The notes under the pieces are model-generated. The model was not told where the DNA came from, searched no databases, and was given only the letters and a program-made list of their open reading frames with translations. Below, piece by piece: positions 1 through 8,158 of a stretch of DNA of 33,652 nucleotides. This DNA is from Bryobacterales bacterium (GTDB lineage Bacteria; Acidobacteriota; Terriglobia; Bryobacterales; Bryobacteraceae). Made by a program: the position numbers and the translations under genes. Where the stretch lies: NCBI GenBank assembly GCA_003135055.1, contig PLDF01000454.1, positions 1 through 33,652 on the forward strand, written 5' to 3'. The number at the start of each line of letters is the position of its first letter. Positions within the stretch are counted from its first letter, which is position 1.

Positions 1-120
1 ACTTTCATGTCGCACACCCCCTCCACCGATACGTTACCACCCGAAGACCGTCCGTTGAGATAATGTGCGGTTACATGCAGAGAGCGAGGGTGTTGGTGGG
101 CGTGGGCGGCGGCTGGACGG

Positions 121-169
121 GCGCAGAATAGTGTCCGTTTGTGGGACTAGGGTCGTTTGGCATATCGGC
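121..169 (+). repeat. Diverged direct repeat, copy 1
   Basis: This stretch and 428-477 align over about 49 bases with roughly 80% identity by eye. They share the blocks TGTCCGTTT, ACTAGGGTC and ATATCGG in the same order and spacing. The copies are about 300 bases apart. No function is assigned. Confidence 0.6.
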
Positions 170-427
170 ATGGCATATCGGATAATCGGGGCGCCGACGG
201 CTTGCGGCCGCGAAAGATGGGGACTGCGATTCGGGTGATGACAGCGGCAATAGTGAAGCAACAACAATAGTTTGTTACGGTTAACCACGTCGAAAGGGTT
301 TGAACGACCGGGCGCCGCCGACTGGCCAGGCGCGGAAGCAATCGCGGTTCGCCTGCGCCGGCCGGTCGATTATTCAATTGTCAAAGATCCGAGGCGCGGC
401 GAACGGCCGATCAGAGAGGAGCCGCAG

Positions 428-477
428 GCGCAGATAACTGTCCGTTTATAGGAACTAGGGTCATTTGGGATATCGGT
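428..477 (+). repeat. Diverged direct repeat, copy 2
   Basis: Second copy of the repeat at 121-169, with the same block order. It could be a dispersed intergenic repeat of this genome, but only two copies are visible here. Confidence 0.6.
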
Positions 478-1205
478 AAATCGAGGGTGCCGGGCCGGTT
501 CGCGACCGCGAGAGGCGAACCCGGGTAAAAAGAGGCACTCCTGCTCATAGTATACAGTATGGGAAAAAGCGCTTTGGCAGTTTGCGTATTGTTTTCATGG
601 TGATACAGCCTGTGAATGGGTTTTGGCCGCGAACCGGGCCCGGAGACCCGGCTTGCCGTTGAAAAGGTGCAAGCGGGTTGCATTCACCAACTTAATGCCT
701 ACCGGAAGCGGCCACGGGGTTTATCTTGCGGCAATAGTGGTCGTAAGAAAAGCCAAAACTGGGTATGTGCTTGACTCATGTAGTCACAATGGGTTGGGTC
801 GCGCTATCGGTCGCCTGCATCCGGAATCCGGATTGGCAGCCTGCATCGGTTCATCGGGCACCGCCCAGCGGCTTTGGCGTTCTGAAAACGTCACCGCCTG
901 GCCTGATCGGTTACCGAAACGGCTCTGTGTACCGCCCCGGACGCTGTCGCGGGCACGATCTGCATGCCCATCCTGGTGACATACGCCCTATTTGAGAATT
1001 CCACTTGACTTGCGAATGCAACAGGCGCCGGCCGGCGAAGCAGTGAAGCCCGGAACAATCGAGTAAAGGCGTTGCTCCACCCCGGGGACGAAACCATCCG
1101 CCGCCTTGACGCAATTGAGACCGGCATGCCCCCAGGGAATTACCGGTACGCTAATGAGCGGCTAGCCTGTGGAGGCGGTATGATACACGAGTTGAGGTTT
1201 ATGCT

Positions 1206-1367
1206 ATGGATGCTTTTGCCAGATTATTCCTGTCTTTCGCCGTTGTCCTCGGATGCGTTCTGGCTACCGCGCTTGTGGTTCTCTGGCGGGCTATTCGCGC
1301 TCGCAATATGGCTCGCTTGGAAATGAAACGCCACGTGCAAAAAAAGGAGGTGCGTGGAAGTGCATAA
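1206..1367 (+). CDS. Small single-pass membrane protein (53 aa)
   Basis: The frame encodes 53 residues and stops at TAA 1365-1367. A GAGG motif at 1194-1197 lies 8 bases before the ATG, which makes this start convincing. Residues 8-27 (LFLSFAVVLGCVLATALVVL) form one hydrophobic helix. A strongly basic tail follows (WRAIRARNMARLEMKRH), so the C-terminus is predicted to face the cytoplasm. No family is recognised. An ATG at 1201 is in another frame and too close to the GAGG motif. The gene is convergent with the lysine-rich protein at 1549-1950. Support comes only from the RBS and the transmembrane design, so expression is an inference. Confidence 0.5.
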   Translation: MDAFARLFLSFAVVLGCVLATALVVLWRAIRARNMARLEMKRHVQKKEVRGSA

Positions 1368-1548
1368 ACTGGTCCCCGGCGGCCGAACTGAGGCCTTGTC
1401 TGCGCCCCGCTGCATGCCCGCCTTGCGCCAGCGTTCCCTGTACGCACCTCCTCGCCGCACTACCGCTCGCGCCCGCGCGGGTTACATGGCCGGCTAAACG
1501 GTTCAGCATCGGCCACCGGATTGGCGCGCCGGATTCGAGAATTCCGAT

Positions 1549-1950
1549 CTACTTCCTGCCTTTGGTCTTCTTGGGCGCAACCTTCTTGGACGCAACCTTC
1601 TTCGCTGCCTTCTTAACTGCTTTCTTGGGAGCGGCCTTCTTTGCGCTTTGCTGGGGCGCAGCTTTCTTGGCCGGGCTTTTCTTGGCCGGGCTTTTCTTGA
1701 CCGGGCTTTTCTTGACCGGGCTTTTCTTGACTGCCGGCGCCGGAACAGCCTTCTTCGCAGTCGTCTTAGGCGGCATTTTCTTGGCCGATTTGACGGGCTT
1801 GGCGATGGCCTTTTTCGCCGGCTTCTTGCGTGGAGGTTTTGCCGCGAGCGGTGTGGCTGCCGGGGCGGGGACTACCGGAGGTGCGGTAGCATCAGGAGCA
1901 TCAGACGGTGTGGCTGCTGGAGCAGGTGGCGTTTTCTCTTCAGGTTCCAT
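1549..1950 (-). CDS. Histone H1-like lysine/alanine/proline-rich DNA-binding protein
   Basis: This 133-residue protein has an acidic, Pro/Ala-rich N-terminus (residues 1-40). A long basic tail follows, made of KKA, KKSP and AKK repeats to the C-terminus. Residues 75-97 contain a run of five-residue repeats (V/A-K-K-S-P), encoded by 15-bp DNA repeats near 1672-1735. Tails of this kind occur in bacterial H1-like nucleoid proteins (AlgP/HctB-like), which bind DNA non-specifically and compact it. Binding DNA here is an inference from composition. A strong Shine-Dalgarno (AAGGAAGG) lies just upstream of the ATG. The repeat tract is expected to vary in length between strains. Confidence 0.75.
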   Translation of the reverse strand: MEPEEKTPPAPAATPSDAPDATAPPVVPAPAATPLAAKPPRKKPAKKAIAKPVKSAKKMPPKTTAKKAVPAPAVKKSPVKKSPVKKSPAKKSPAKKAAPQQSAKKAAPKKAVKKAAKKVASKKVAPKKTKGRK

Positions 1951-2221
1951 GGTTTTCCTTCCTTGTGGTCACGGCGGCGTCTAATACCGGGCGCCCCATT
2001 CAACGTTTGTTATATATCGTACTCCGGAAATCGATAGTAGGTGGGTGAAAATACGTGGTGAACAACGTGGGGACGCCGAAACCCGGACCGTGCGCGGAAA
2101 TCGGCGCAATATCCGGATAGCCCCAGAAAGGCTCAGAGCATGGGCCCACGCGCCCCATCTGGCCCATATCGAGGTCAGGCATCCGCTACAGCTTCGGGCT
2201 TCCGGAGTAGCGCGCCGTGCC

Positions 2222-3280
2222 TTACATCCCGCTGGCGCGCACCCAGAAGCTCTCCGTCCAGCGCCCGCCGGCGGGGATGCTTTGCAGCGCCGAGTACTTT
2301 CCGTCGTGAGCCAGGTTGACGCCGCTGGTGACGGCGGTCATCGGCTCGAAGCAGATGAAATCGCGCGTCTGGCCCGGCGGCGGGGCGGGCTCCCAGACCA
2401 CGGCTGCCGGGTATTTCGGCCCGAACATCGCCTCCACGGTGCGGCCCGCGGCTTCGATGGAAAAGTGGGCGCGGCCCATGGAATCGCGCTCCAGGTCGAT
2501 GAAGCCGTCGTCGAGAGTGCGGCCCTTGAGCGGCAGCGGCGATGGCAGATCCATCGGCTTGAACTCGCCGGTGGGGATCAGACGCTCGTCGGCCACCACC
2601 CGCTGGCGCGCCGGAATGTGCGCCACCCATTCATCGCGCGGAATATCGGGAATGCGGTAGTACGGATGGAAGCCGATCATCAGCGGCATGGGCTGCGAGC
2701 TGAGGTTGGTGACCGTCACCCGCACTTCCAGGACGCCCTCGGTCAGGCTGTAGGTCATCTCGTATTCGTGCGCGAACGGCCATTGCGCCATGAGGTCGGG
2801 CTCTTTCCAGAACTCCAGGCGGCTGGTGACGTGGGCGGAATGAGCGTCGGCGGCGGCCTCGGTCACGCGCCACAGCGGCGAGTTGCCCAGCAGGCCATGA
2901 ATCGGCAGGGCGCCGCGCACGTTGCCCAGCCCCAGGTTGAAGCCGTATTTCTTGCCGTTGGCCCAGAAGCCCTGTTCGGTCATCCGGTTGGCCCACGGGG
3001 CGAGAAGCGGAATGGCGCACTGCGCGGGCTTCTGCGCGAACTCGCCGATATCGGCATAGGGAAAGTGCACGATGTTGTGGCCGTGTACCTTCATTTCGTA
3101 AGCGAGGTTGCCGATCGATGGAACGACGGAGACTTCCACCCCGTGGGCCGCGTCGCTCAATCGGACGATGGCGATTCCGTGGTCTTCGATCTGCCGCGCG
3201 GCGTAAGGCTGGGCGGGGCTGGACGCCGCGGCCAGCAGAAAAACTGCGATCCCTGTGACTGTTATTTGCATCCGTTCCAT
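2222..3280 (-). CDS. Exported aldose 1-epimerase (galactose mutarotase family)
   Basis: The protein has 352 residues from the ATG at 3280, which is preceded by AGGA; an ATG nine bases downstream is also possible. The signal peptide is ITVTGIAVFLLAAASSPAQ, so the enzyme is periplasmic or secreted. The family converts alpha and beta anomers of aldoses. Matching motifs are the ANR near residue 99, H128 in PIHGLLG, H205 in GFHPYY, and E312 in FEP, which corresponds to the GalM catalytic base. The length fits the family. A longer open frame continues upstream to 3388, but it lacks an RBS and would bury the signal peptide. The gene diverges from the Tat-leader fragment at 3313, and a sugar-acid dehydratase-like gene lies beyond the island, which suggests a role in sugar use. 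Confidence 0.88.
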   Translation of the reverse strand: MERMQITVTGIAVFLLAAASSPAQPYAARQIEDHGIAIVRLSDAAHGVEVSVVPSIGNLAYEMKVHGHNIVHFPYADIGEFAQKPAQCAIPLLAPWANRMTEQGFWANGKKYGFNLGLGNVRGALPIHGLLGNSPLWRVTEAAADAHSAHVTSRLEFWKEPDLMAQWPFAHEYEMTYSLTEGVLEVRVTVTNLSSQPMPLMIGFHPYYRIPDIPRDEWVAHIPARQRVVADERLIPTGEFKPMDLPSPLPLKGRTLDDGFIDLERDSMGRAHFSIEAAGRTVEAMFGPKYPAAVVWEPAPPPGQTRDFICFEPMTAVTSGVNLAHDGKYSALQSIPAGGRWTESFWVRASGM

Positions 3281-3312
3281 ATTATCCTGGACTGGCCGGA
3301 GGCGCATAGAGC

Positions 3313-3405
3313 ATGAATCGCAGATCCTTTCTGCCTTCTGCGGCGGTTGCCGCGGCCGGGGGCACCGCCGCCGTCGAAAGTCAGGCATTGGTGCGATGCG
3401 GCTAG
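3313..3405 (+). pseudogene. Orphan Tat-leader fragment (30 aa), truncated copy of the 6866 gene start
   Basis: The ATG at 3313 opens a 30-codon frame that begins MNRRSFLPSAAVAAAGG and stops at TAG 3403. The twin-arginine start nearly repeats that of the gene at 6866 (MNRRSFLTSAAVAAAGG). At DNA level about 50 of 57 bases agree, and both have GGAGG 10-11 bases upstream. No mature domain follows. It is either the broken 5' end of an exported enzyme gene or a duplicated flank of the island that now separates the two copies. Because MNRRSFL-type leaders recur in these bacteria, an unrelated gene remnant remains possible. Confidence 0.6.
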
Positions 3406-3688
3406 GTGACCCGGCCGTTCCGGATTGCTGGAGTTGGCTGGCCTCGGGGCGTTACACCAAGGGCAATTGACCCGCTCGCCGGAAGTTGCGCGACTCGCGG
3501 GGTTGGCATATTTTAAATGTCAGGTCAAAATGGGCGGGATGAAAATATGGCTATGCCCACACGAGCACTGAAGCACTGAAGGCCGGATAACTGCGCCACG
3601 CTCGGACGCGCTAGTTACACGATCCATCGCTTGGGAGGATGGCTCGCGCGGCGCACCCGACGCGGCCGTTCGATATCCTACTGACTGT

Positions 3689-4972
3689 ATGGGCATCGAA
3701 CGACGCCTGCGCGGCACGGGAAAGTTCATCCTTACCAGTGGCAGCCGCCTCCCGATTGGTGACGTTCGGATAGAGCAAAACAGCTCAGGCCGCACATTTT
3801 TGTACTGCGAACGAACCATCGCGGTAGTGATGATCGCGGGACTCGGGGATCTCGTCAATGCCAATTTCCAAGGCCAGACAACGACTGGACAGCACATCCA
3901 GACGCAGGGCGGTCTCGACGAGTACATCGACACAGGCAAGGAGCTTTGCTTCATCCTCAGGAACGTCGAAGTTGGGCAAGGAGCACCGGAGGGGCACATG
4001 CACAAGCTGTGCCTTACTAACATCCGATTCCCAACAGACAATCCTGGCGCCATTGCCTTCACCGTCTCATGGGGAGCCACGATGATTCTCGTCCGCCTCT
4101 GTCCACTCAGGAATTATCAAGAACGCATCAGGGAGCTCATGAAATCCCGAGGCATCATCCCCACAACTGTGCTCCAATTCCATGCAGCAGACCTCGCGGG
4201 CAACGCTCTCAGTCAGTTCATAATGGACCTCTGCCACGGCCTATCCCTCGTCCAAGGGCGGAAAATCAACTGGATACACCATGCCACCTACGGACCACGA
4301 CGGGCCTTTCAACGCGCCGTCTTCGGAGAAACAATCACCAAAGCGAGCCCGGCACAACCGTTGTGCTTCATTCCAACAGCGCCCGCAGCTGTGACTCTTT
4401 CGCTCACGGCGGCAAAGGATGCCATCTCCGCCATTAAACAGTTCCGGGAAACCTTCGACCCGCACAACCGGCTCATTAACGCATGGTTAGACGCCAGAAC
4501 CCAAACTGACTACCTCGAAGGACGCACCCTCAAGTACGTGGTCGTGATCGAGGCGCTAATTGCCCTTACGACGCGTGCTGACAAGAACATGGCTACGACA
4601 GTTCGCGATCCAAAGGCTTGGGCGCAGCTTTACGAGAAGAACATTATCCCGGCTCTGCCCGCCGGAGCCGCCAACTGGCTTACGCTCGGGAACTGGCAGC
4701 GCCTCAACGTCCGATCCTTTCGGAACGTTCTTGAAGCCTCCTGTAAGGTTCACCGCATCACAGTACCGCCAGAGGATGTGACGTGTTTCAGTCGCATTAG
4801 AAACGCAATCGTCCACCGTTTCGACTACGATTACAACAATCGACTGCCGAGGGAGTGGAAAATGCCGAACCACCCCGAAGCTGCCCAGCATTATTTCGCC
4901 GCAGGATTTGTCGACCGCATCATCCTCCAACTCTTCGGCCTCGGAACTCAGCTCCAGAGTTCGGTCAAATAG
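3689..4972 (+). CDS. HEPN-domain protein, ApeA-like (possible RNase / phage defence)
   Basis: This 427-residue protein has no signal peptide. The C-terminal part carries RNAIVH at residues 371-376, the R-N-x-x-x-H motif of HEPN nucleases. It is preceded by a helix with LEGRTLKYVVVIEAL (residues 277-290), as in ApeA/Apea-like HEPN domains. The N-terminal half is probably beta-rich, fitting an ApeA-type N-terminal domain, but I cannot assign it firmly. HEPN proteins of this type are known as RNA-cutting effectors in abortive phage defence and toxin systems. GC in sampled stretches is about 50%, clearly below the flanks. No Shine-Dalgarno is visible before the ATG, so the start is uncertain. No antitoxin-like partner is obvious; the nearest small gene is at 5429. 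Confidence 0.65.
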   Translation: MGIERRLRGTGKFILTSGSRLPIGDVRIEQNSSGRTFLYCERTIAVVMIAGLGDLVNANFQGQTTTGQHIQTQGGLDEYIDTGKELCFILRNVEVGQGAPEGHMHKLCLTNIRFPTDNPGAIAFTVSWGATMILVRLCPLRNYQERIRELMKSRGIIPTTVLQFHAADLAGNALSQFIMDLCHGLSLVQGRKINWIHHATYGPRRAFQRAVFGETITKASPAQPLCFIPTAPAAVTLSLTAAKDAISAIKQFRETFDPHNRLINAWLDARTQTDYLEGRTLKYVVVIEALIALTTRADKNMATTVRDPKAWAQLYEKNIIPALPAGAANWLTLGNWQRLNVRSFRNVLEASCKVHRITVPPEDVTCFSRIRNAIVHRFDYDYNNRLPREWKMPNHPEAAQHYFAAGFVDRIILQLFGLGTQLQSSVK

Positions 4973-5017
4973 GCGCATATGACCGCATTCATGTCGCGCC
5001 GCCGGACGCAGGTAGCG

Positions 5018-5145
5018 AAAAGGTCTAGTCCCTTTTTCGCACGACCGGCCACACGACAGCCAGCAGCAGCCGATGCGGCAGCAGGACGCCTACCGGATGA
5101 TTCGGCGCGGCGCAGCCGACGGTGTCATCAAGACGGCGCAGTACA
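5018..5145 (+). pseudogene. Decayed fragment of a tyrosine recombinase (integrase)
   Basis: Around 5071-5140 one frame reads MRQQDAYRMIRRGAADGVIK. This resembles the stretch before the conserved H-x-F-R-x-x-G box of a class of tyrosine recombinases (typically DAYRMIRRRA..AGI). Just upstream, in another frame, SPFFARPATR recalls the preceding P-L-F-R segment, implying a frameshift. The catalytic H-x-x-R and Tyr are absent, and a stop follows soon after. This is judged from motif memory over a short stretch, so confidence is modest. A remnant here would fit an old mobile island. Confidence 0.35.
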
Positions 5146-5410
5146 TGGTCAGGGAGCCGAAGTCTTCACTGAGGCATTGAAATATTATAAACGCTTGGTC
5201 CGACGGATGCCTCCTCCATCAAGTCGTGGGTCACGCCGTCTGGCAAGTCGAGGGCGACACCTATACTAGCAAGCTGATCAGCCGCATGAACATGAAGGCC
5301 GCTCTCTACCTACCGGCCGGGAAGCTCCTCAAGCGTGTTGCCGGAGTTGGAGGGCTTGGGCACACGTCTCGCCAAGAGTGCTTTGGCTCACAGCGTAAAT
5401 GTGTACAAGG

Positions 5411-5419
5411 TGCTAGAAT
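5411..5419 (+). promoter_or_regulatory. Candidate extended -10 promoter for the 5429 gene
   Basis: TGCTAGAAT matches an extended -10 element (TGn plus TAGAAT). No good -35 is present at 17 bases. Transcription would begin about three bases before the GTG at 5429, so the message would be nearly leaderless. Confidence 0.3.
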
Positions 5420-5428
5420 CGCCCCATC

Positions 5429-5671
5429 GTGCCATATAAAACTTTTACTTTTAAAACCGATGTTGTTTCGGTTGACATTCCCACGATGGCGGCGATGTCC
5501 GCAGAGGAATACGAACAGTACGTTCGCGATAATTTCATTGTTGACCATCATGATGTGCTAAGGGAGCAGGCGGCAGGAGGGTATCCCATAGCCGTGACCC
5601 AGGCGCAGATAATGGCGCTTATCCGCTATCTTGAAGAGATTGCCCCAATGCTCACAAGTGAGAGCCAATGA
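5429..5671 (+). CDS. Small hypothetical protein (80 aa)
   Basis: The frame starts at GTG 5429 and encodes an acidic, soluble protein (MPYKTFTFKTDVVSVDIPTM at the start). No family is recognised and there is no signal peptide or membrane segment. The middle part (SAEEYEQYVRDNFIVDHHDVL) is likely helical and charged. No Shine-Dalgarno is present before the GTG. An in-frame ATG 54 bases downstream, or another 9 bases after that, could be the true start. The gene lies between the integrase remnant and a secreted protein in the lower-GC island. It might be cargo or an accessory protein of the HEPN gene, but nothing in the sequence proves a link. Confidence 0.5.
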   Translation: MPYKTFTFKTDVVSVDIPTMAAMSAEEYEQYVRDNFIVDHHDVLREQAAGGYPIAVTQAQIMALIRYLEEIAPMLTSESQ

Positions 5672-5731
5672 CCTAAGAACGGTTCAAGTGTAATAAGCAA
5701 TCGCCCTCCGAGGCCGAAATTACTGGAAAAT

Positions 5732-6523
5732 ATGAAATTTGCACTGTCGTACACAATCTCGCTGTTATCTCTTTTTTGTTGTGACGCTGCCCTTGCGCAA
5801 ACCGAATCGATCAAGAGCCGCCCTGAGCCGACTATTCGGGGCGTAGACGATATCGCCGCCTTGGTCCAACATCTATCCGGCCCGGCCGACAAGAAATCAG
5901 AATTTGAAACCACAGCAGAATTCGAAGCACGGCGCAAACAACTGCTGCAAGAGAATTCTAGATCTTTCACGTTTGTAATTGGGATCTGGGATGGCGATCT
6001 AGCCTACGATGCAGATTCCGGTCTCATGCTCGTCATGCCGCACCTTCATTACGACTATTTTAATTTCAACAGAACACTGACATTATGGGCACAAACTATC
6101 ACCACTCGGCAATATGCAGCGGATGGCAGCAATGCCCTTGGGATTTCTCGAAGAATAGCCGTCGGCGAGAGGAGTGAATATGGCGTCGCTGTCGCTGAGG
6201 CTTCTCCGCTCTTCCGATTTCTGGACGACAAAGATAAGTTTAATCTATTAGTCAGCCAGCTCCCCAAAAGGCGATGGTCGTTCCCAATCGAAGTATCAGC
6301 AGCAAGGCTATTAAAGCCCTTCATCCGCATTGCGATTACGGGTACCGTTGACGGTCTTGACGTTTACAAGGAAAGCCTGCACACCTCAGCCACTATGACG
6401 AGCCCGGTCGAAGATACCTTGAACAAATATTATGTCGGCATGAGCATAAATGAATTGCGAGTCCTCGATTCACGCACCGGCGACACCATTGCGAAATTTG
6501 ACCAACCACCCACTGCTCAATAG
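5732..6523 (+). CDS. Secreted hypothetical protein (263 aa)
   Basis: A clear Sec signal peptide opens the protein (MKFALSYTISLLSLFCCDAA, cleavage probably after ALA near residue 22). The mature part begins with a charged segment containing FETTAEFEARRKQLLQE (residues 58-74). A stretch rich in aromatic residues and beta-strand patterns follows, ending near residue 263. No enzyme motif is visible and no family is recognised. GC is low: about 42% in one sampled 60-base line, against about 67% in the neighbouring dehydratase gene. This marks the gene as part of the acquired island. The ATG is preceded by a weak GGA. Confidence 0.6.
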   Translation: MKFALSYTISLLSLFCCDAALAQTESIKSRPEPTIRGVDDIAALVQHLSGPADKKSEFETTAEFEARRKQLLQENSRSFTFVIGIWDGDLAYDADSGLMLVMPHLHYDYFNFNRTLTLWAQTITTRQYAADGSNALGISRRIAVGERSEYGVAVAEASPLFRFLDDKDKFNLLVSQLPKRRWSFPIEVSAARLLKPFIRIAITGTVDGLDVYKESLHTSATMTSPVEDTLNKYYVGMSINELRVLDSRTGDTIAKFDQPPTAQ

Positions 6524-6821
6524 GCCAGCCCTTTCGAAAGGATCTTGTTATTCACCGGCGCTGTTCGTCTAGTACGTGGGAGATGTTCGGTGTTTGCCCT
6601 TATCTCGAAAATGGGTCCTTTGCGGGACGGCACCGCAGCTGGTTCAGCGCGTTCGGTTTCGCTGCTCGCGCATCCCGCAGCGCTCAATGAAGAGCATGAG
6701 TGTAGCCCTGCATTTCTACGCCGCGTCGCTCAATCGTATGATGGCGGTCCCATCCTCTCCGTTGTCGCGCGGTGTAAGGCCGAGCCGGGCTGGCGACGCG
6801 CCCTGTTATCCTAGGCGAAAA
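6524..6821 (+). other. Intergenic stretch without a gene
   Basis: No coding frame with an RBS or a recognisable product is seen. The palindrome CCTTTCGAAAGG at 6530-6541, just after the stop of the secreted protein gene, could form a weak hairpin but lacks a T run. The stretch ends at a REP-like hairpin. Confidence 0.5.
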
Positions 6822-6843
6822 GGACAGGCCATGAGGCCTGTCC
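6822..6843 (+). repeat. REP-like hairpin between genes
   Basis: A perfect 9-bp stem (GGACAGGCC / GGCCTGTCC) closes the loop ATGA, followed by TACAT. It nearly equals the hairpin at 17670-17691, which has loop AGGA. It lies 22 bases before the dehydratase start, so it could sit in that gene's leader RNA. Confidence 0.8.
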
Positions 6844-6865
6844 TACATGTCGGAGGTACAGTGGC

Positions 6866-8101
6866 GTGAATCGAAGATCTTTTCTGACTTCCGCGGCGGT
6901 GGCCGCGGCCGGGGGCGCCGCCGGTTTGCCGCCAGCCAAAGCCGCCGTCGCCAAAATGAAGATCACGCGCGTGCGCGTCTACACGCCGCCTGAGCTCAAT
7001 ACGCTGTTCAACCAGAGCAACATGGTGGTGACGGTGGAAACCGATGCGGGCATCGTGGGCGTGGGCGAAGGCGGCGCTGCAGACACGCTCGAGCAATGCG
7101 CGGGCCGGCTGATCGGACAGGACCCGCATTACATCGAGCGGCTGTGGCAGGATATGTCGCGCTCGTTCTTCTACCCTCCCGGACGCGAAAAGATGCACGC
7201 GCTGGGCGCGCTCGATCTGGCGCTGTGGGACATCAAAGGCAAGGTGCAGGGCTTGCCGGTGCACGCGTTGCTGGGCGGGATGGTGCGCAATTACTGCGAA
7301 TGCTACAACACCGCCGGCGTCATCGCCGCCATCAAGCCGGGCATGGGCATCCGCGAGCGCGCCCACGCCACCATCGAAGCCGGCTACCGCGCGTTTCGCA
7401 TGGGCGCCGCCGACCTGCGCACCGGCAGCACGTTCAACACCCGCGAGCGCCTGAACCAGGTCCTCAAAGACTGCCAGGAGGCGCGCGAAGGCGTGGGCGA
7501 GAACGGCGATTTCTGCATCGACTTCCACCAGCGGTTCGATCTTTCCGAAGCCATCCGCGGCTGCGAGTTGATCCAAAGCCTGGCGCCGTTTTTCGTCGAA
7601 GACCCGGTGCGCACCGAGGCATTCCAGCAAGACCTGCCACTCCTCAGGCGCGCAGTCAAGGTACCTATCGCCGCGGGCGAGGAGTGGGGCAACCGGTGGG
7701 ACTTCAACCACCTGGTGGAAGAGCACGATATCGACTTTCTGCGCGCCACGCTGCCGAACGTGGGCGGCATCACCGAGATGGTGAAAGTGGCGGCCATTTG
7801 CGAGACGCACTTCGTGGGAATCGTTCCGCACTTCACCGGCCCCATCGCTACCGCCGCGCTGGTGAATACGCTCGGCGCATTCAGCGGCCCGGTGCTGATG
7901 GAATACAACTTCGAAGGCCGCACCAACCCGCAGGTTCCCGTCTGCCTCGATTTCAAGCAAGGCAAGCTCTACCCCAACGACCGCCCCGGCCTGGGCGTGG
8001 AGCTGGATATGAAGCAGTTGAAGCTGATCGCCGAGATTACCGAGCCCATCCGCAACCGGCAGCTTTACTATAGGCCGGATGGATCGATCACTAACTGGTG
8101 A
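6866..8101 (+). CDS. Tat-exported enolase-superfamily enzyme, galactonate dehydratase-like
   Basis: The protein has 411 residues from the GTG at 6866, with GGAGG 11 bases upstream. The twin-arginine leader MNRRSFLTSAAVAAAGG suggests export in folded form. The enolase-superfamily metal ligands are D219 (in DFHQR), E245 (FVEDP) and E272 (GEEW). H221 follows the first ligand, as in D-galactonate dehydratase (DxH), and H322 in PHFTGPIA matches that enzyme's second catalytic His. A KxK motif of mandelate racemase is absent; the position reads FRMGAAD. The likely reaction is dehydration of a sugar acid to a 2-keto-3-deoxy acid, but the exact substrate cannot be read. The exported aldose epimerase at 2222-3280, across the island, may belong to the same pathway. 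Confidence 0.85.
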   Translation: MNRRSFLTSAAVAAAGGAAGLPPAKAAVAKMKITRVRVYTPPELNTLFNQSNMVVTVETDAGIVGVGEGGAADTLEQCAGRLIGQDPHYIERLWQDMSRSFFYPPGREKMHALGALDLALWDIKGKVQGLPVHALLGGMVRNYCECYNTAGVIAAIKPGMGIRERAHATIEAGYRAFRMGAADLRTGSTFNTRERLNQVLKDCQEAREGVGENGDFCIDFHQRFDLSEAIRGCELIQSLAPFFVEDPVRTEAFQQDLPLLRRAVKVPIAAGEEWGNRWDFNHLVEEHDIDFLRATLPNVGGITEMVKVAAICETHFVGIVPHFTGPIATAALVNTLGAFSGPVLMEYNFEGRTNPQVPVCLDFKQGKLYPNDRPGLGVELDMKQLKLIAEITEPIRNRQLYYRPDGSITNW

Positions 8102-8158
8102 GGCTGGGCGTGCCCGGCATGGCCGGAGCGTTCGGAGTGGATGAGTTGCGCCTGCCCC

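Larger units (their letters stand above)
1..1205. other. Gene-poor stretch with no supported coding sequence
   Basis: Several short open frames exist on both strands, but none shows a ribosome binding site, a recognisable domain or coding-like composition. The sequence holds a diverged direct repeat (121-169 and 428-477). It could be the decayed flank of a gene lying outside the window. No tRNA or other structured RNA was recognised. Confidence 0.5.

Noticed and set aside
1253..1984. 243-residue open frame on the plus strand
   Set aside because: It is the antisense of the H1-like lysine-rich gene; its Phe/Leu/Gly repeats mirror the Lys-rich repeats.
2045..3316. 423-residue plus-strand frame
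   Set aside because: It is antisense to the aldose epimerase, has no domain, and is a product of high GC.
6806..7960. 384-residue minus-strand frame
   Set aside because: It is antisense to the enolase-superfamily gene, which carries all catalytic residues; the His/Arg-rich composition is typical of a shadow frame.
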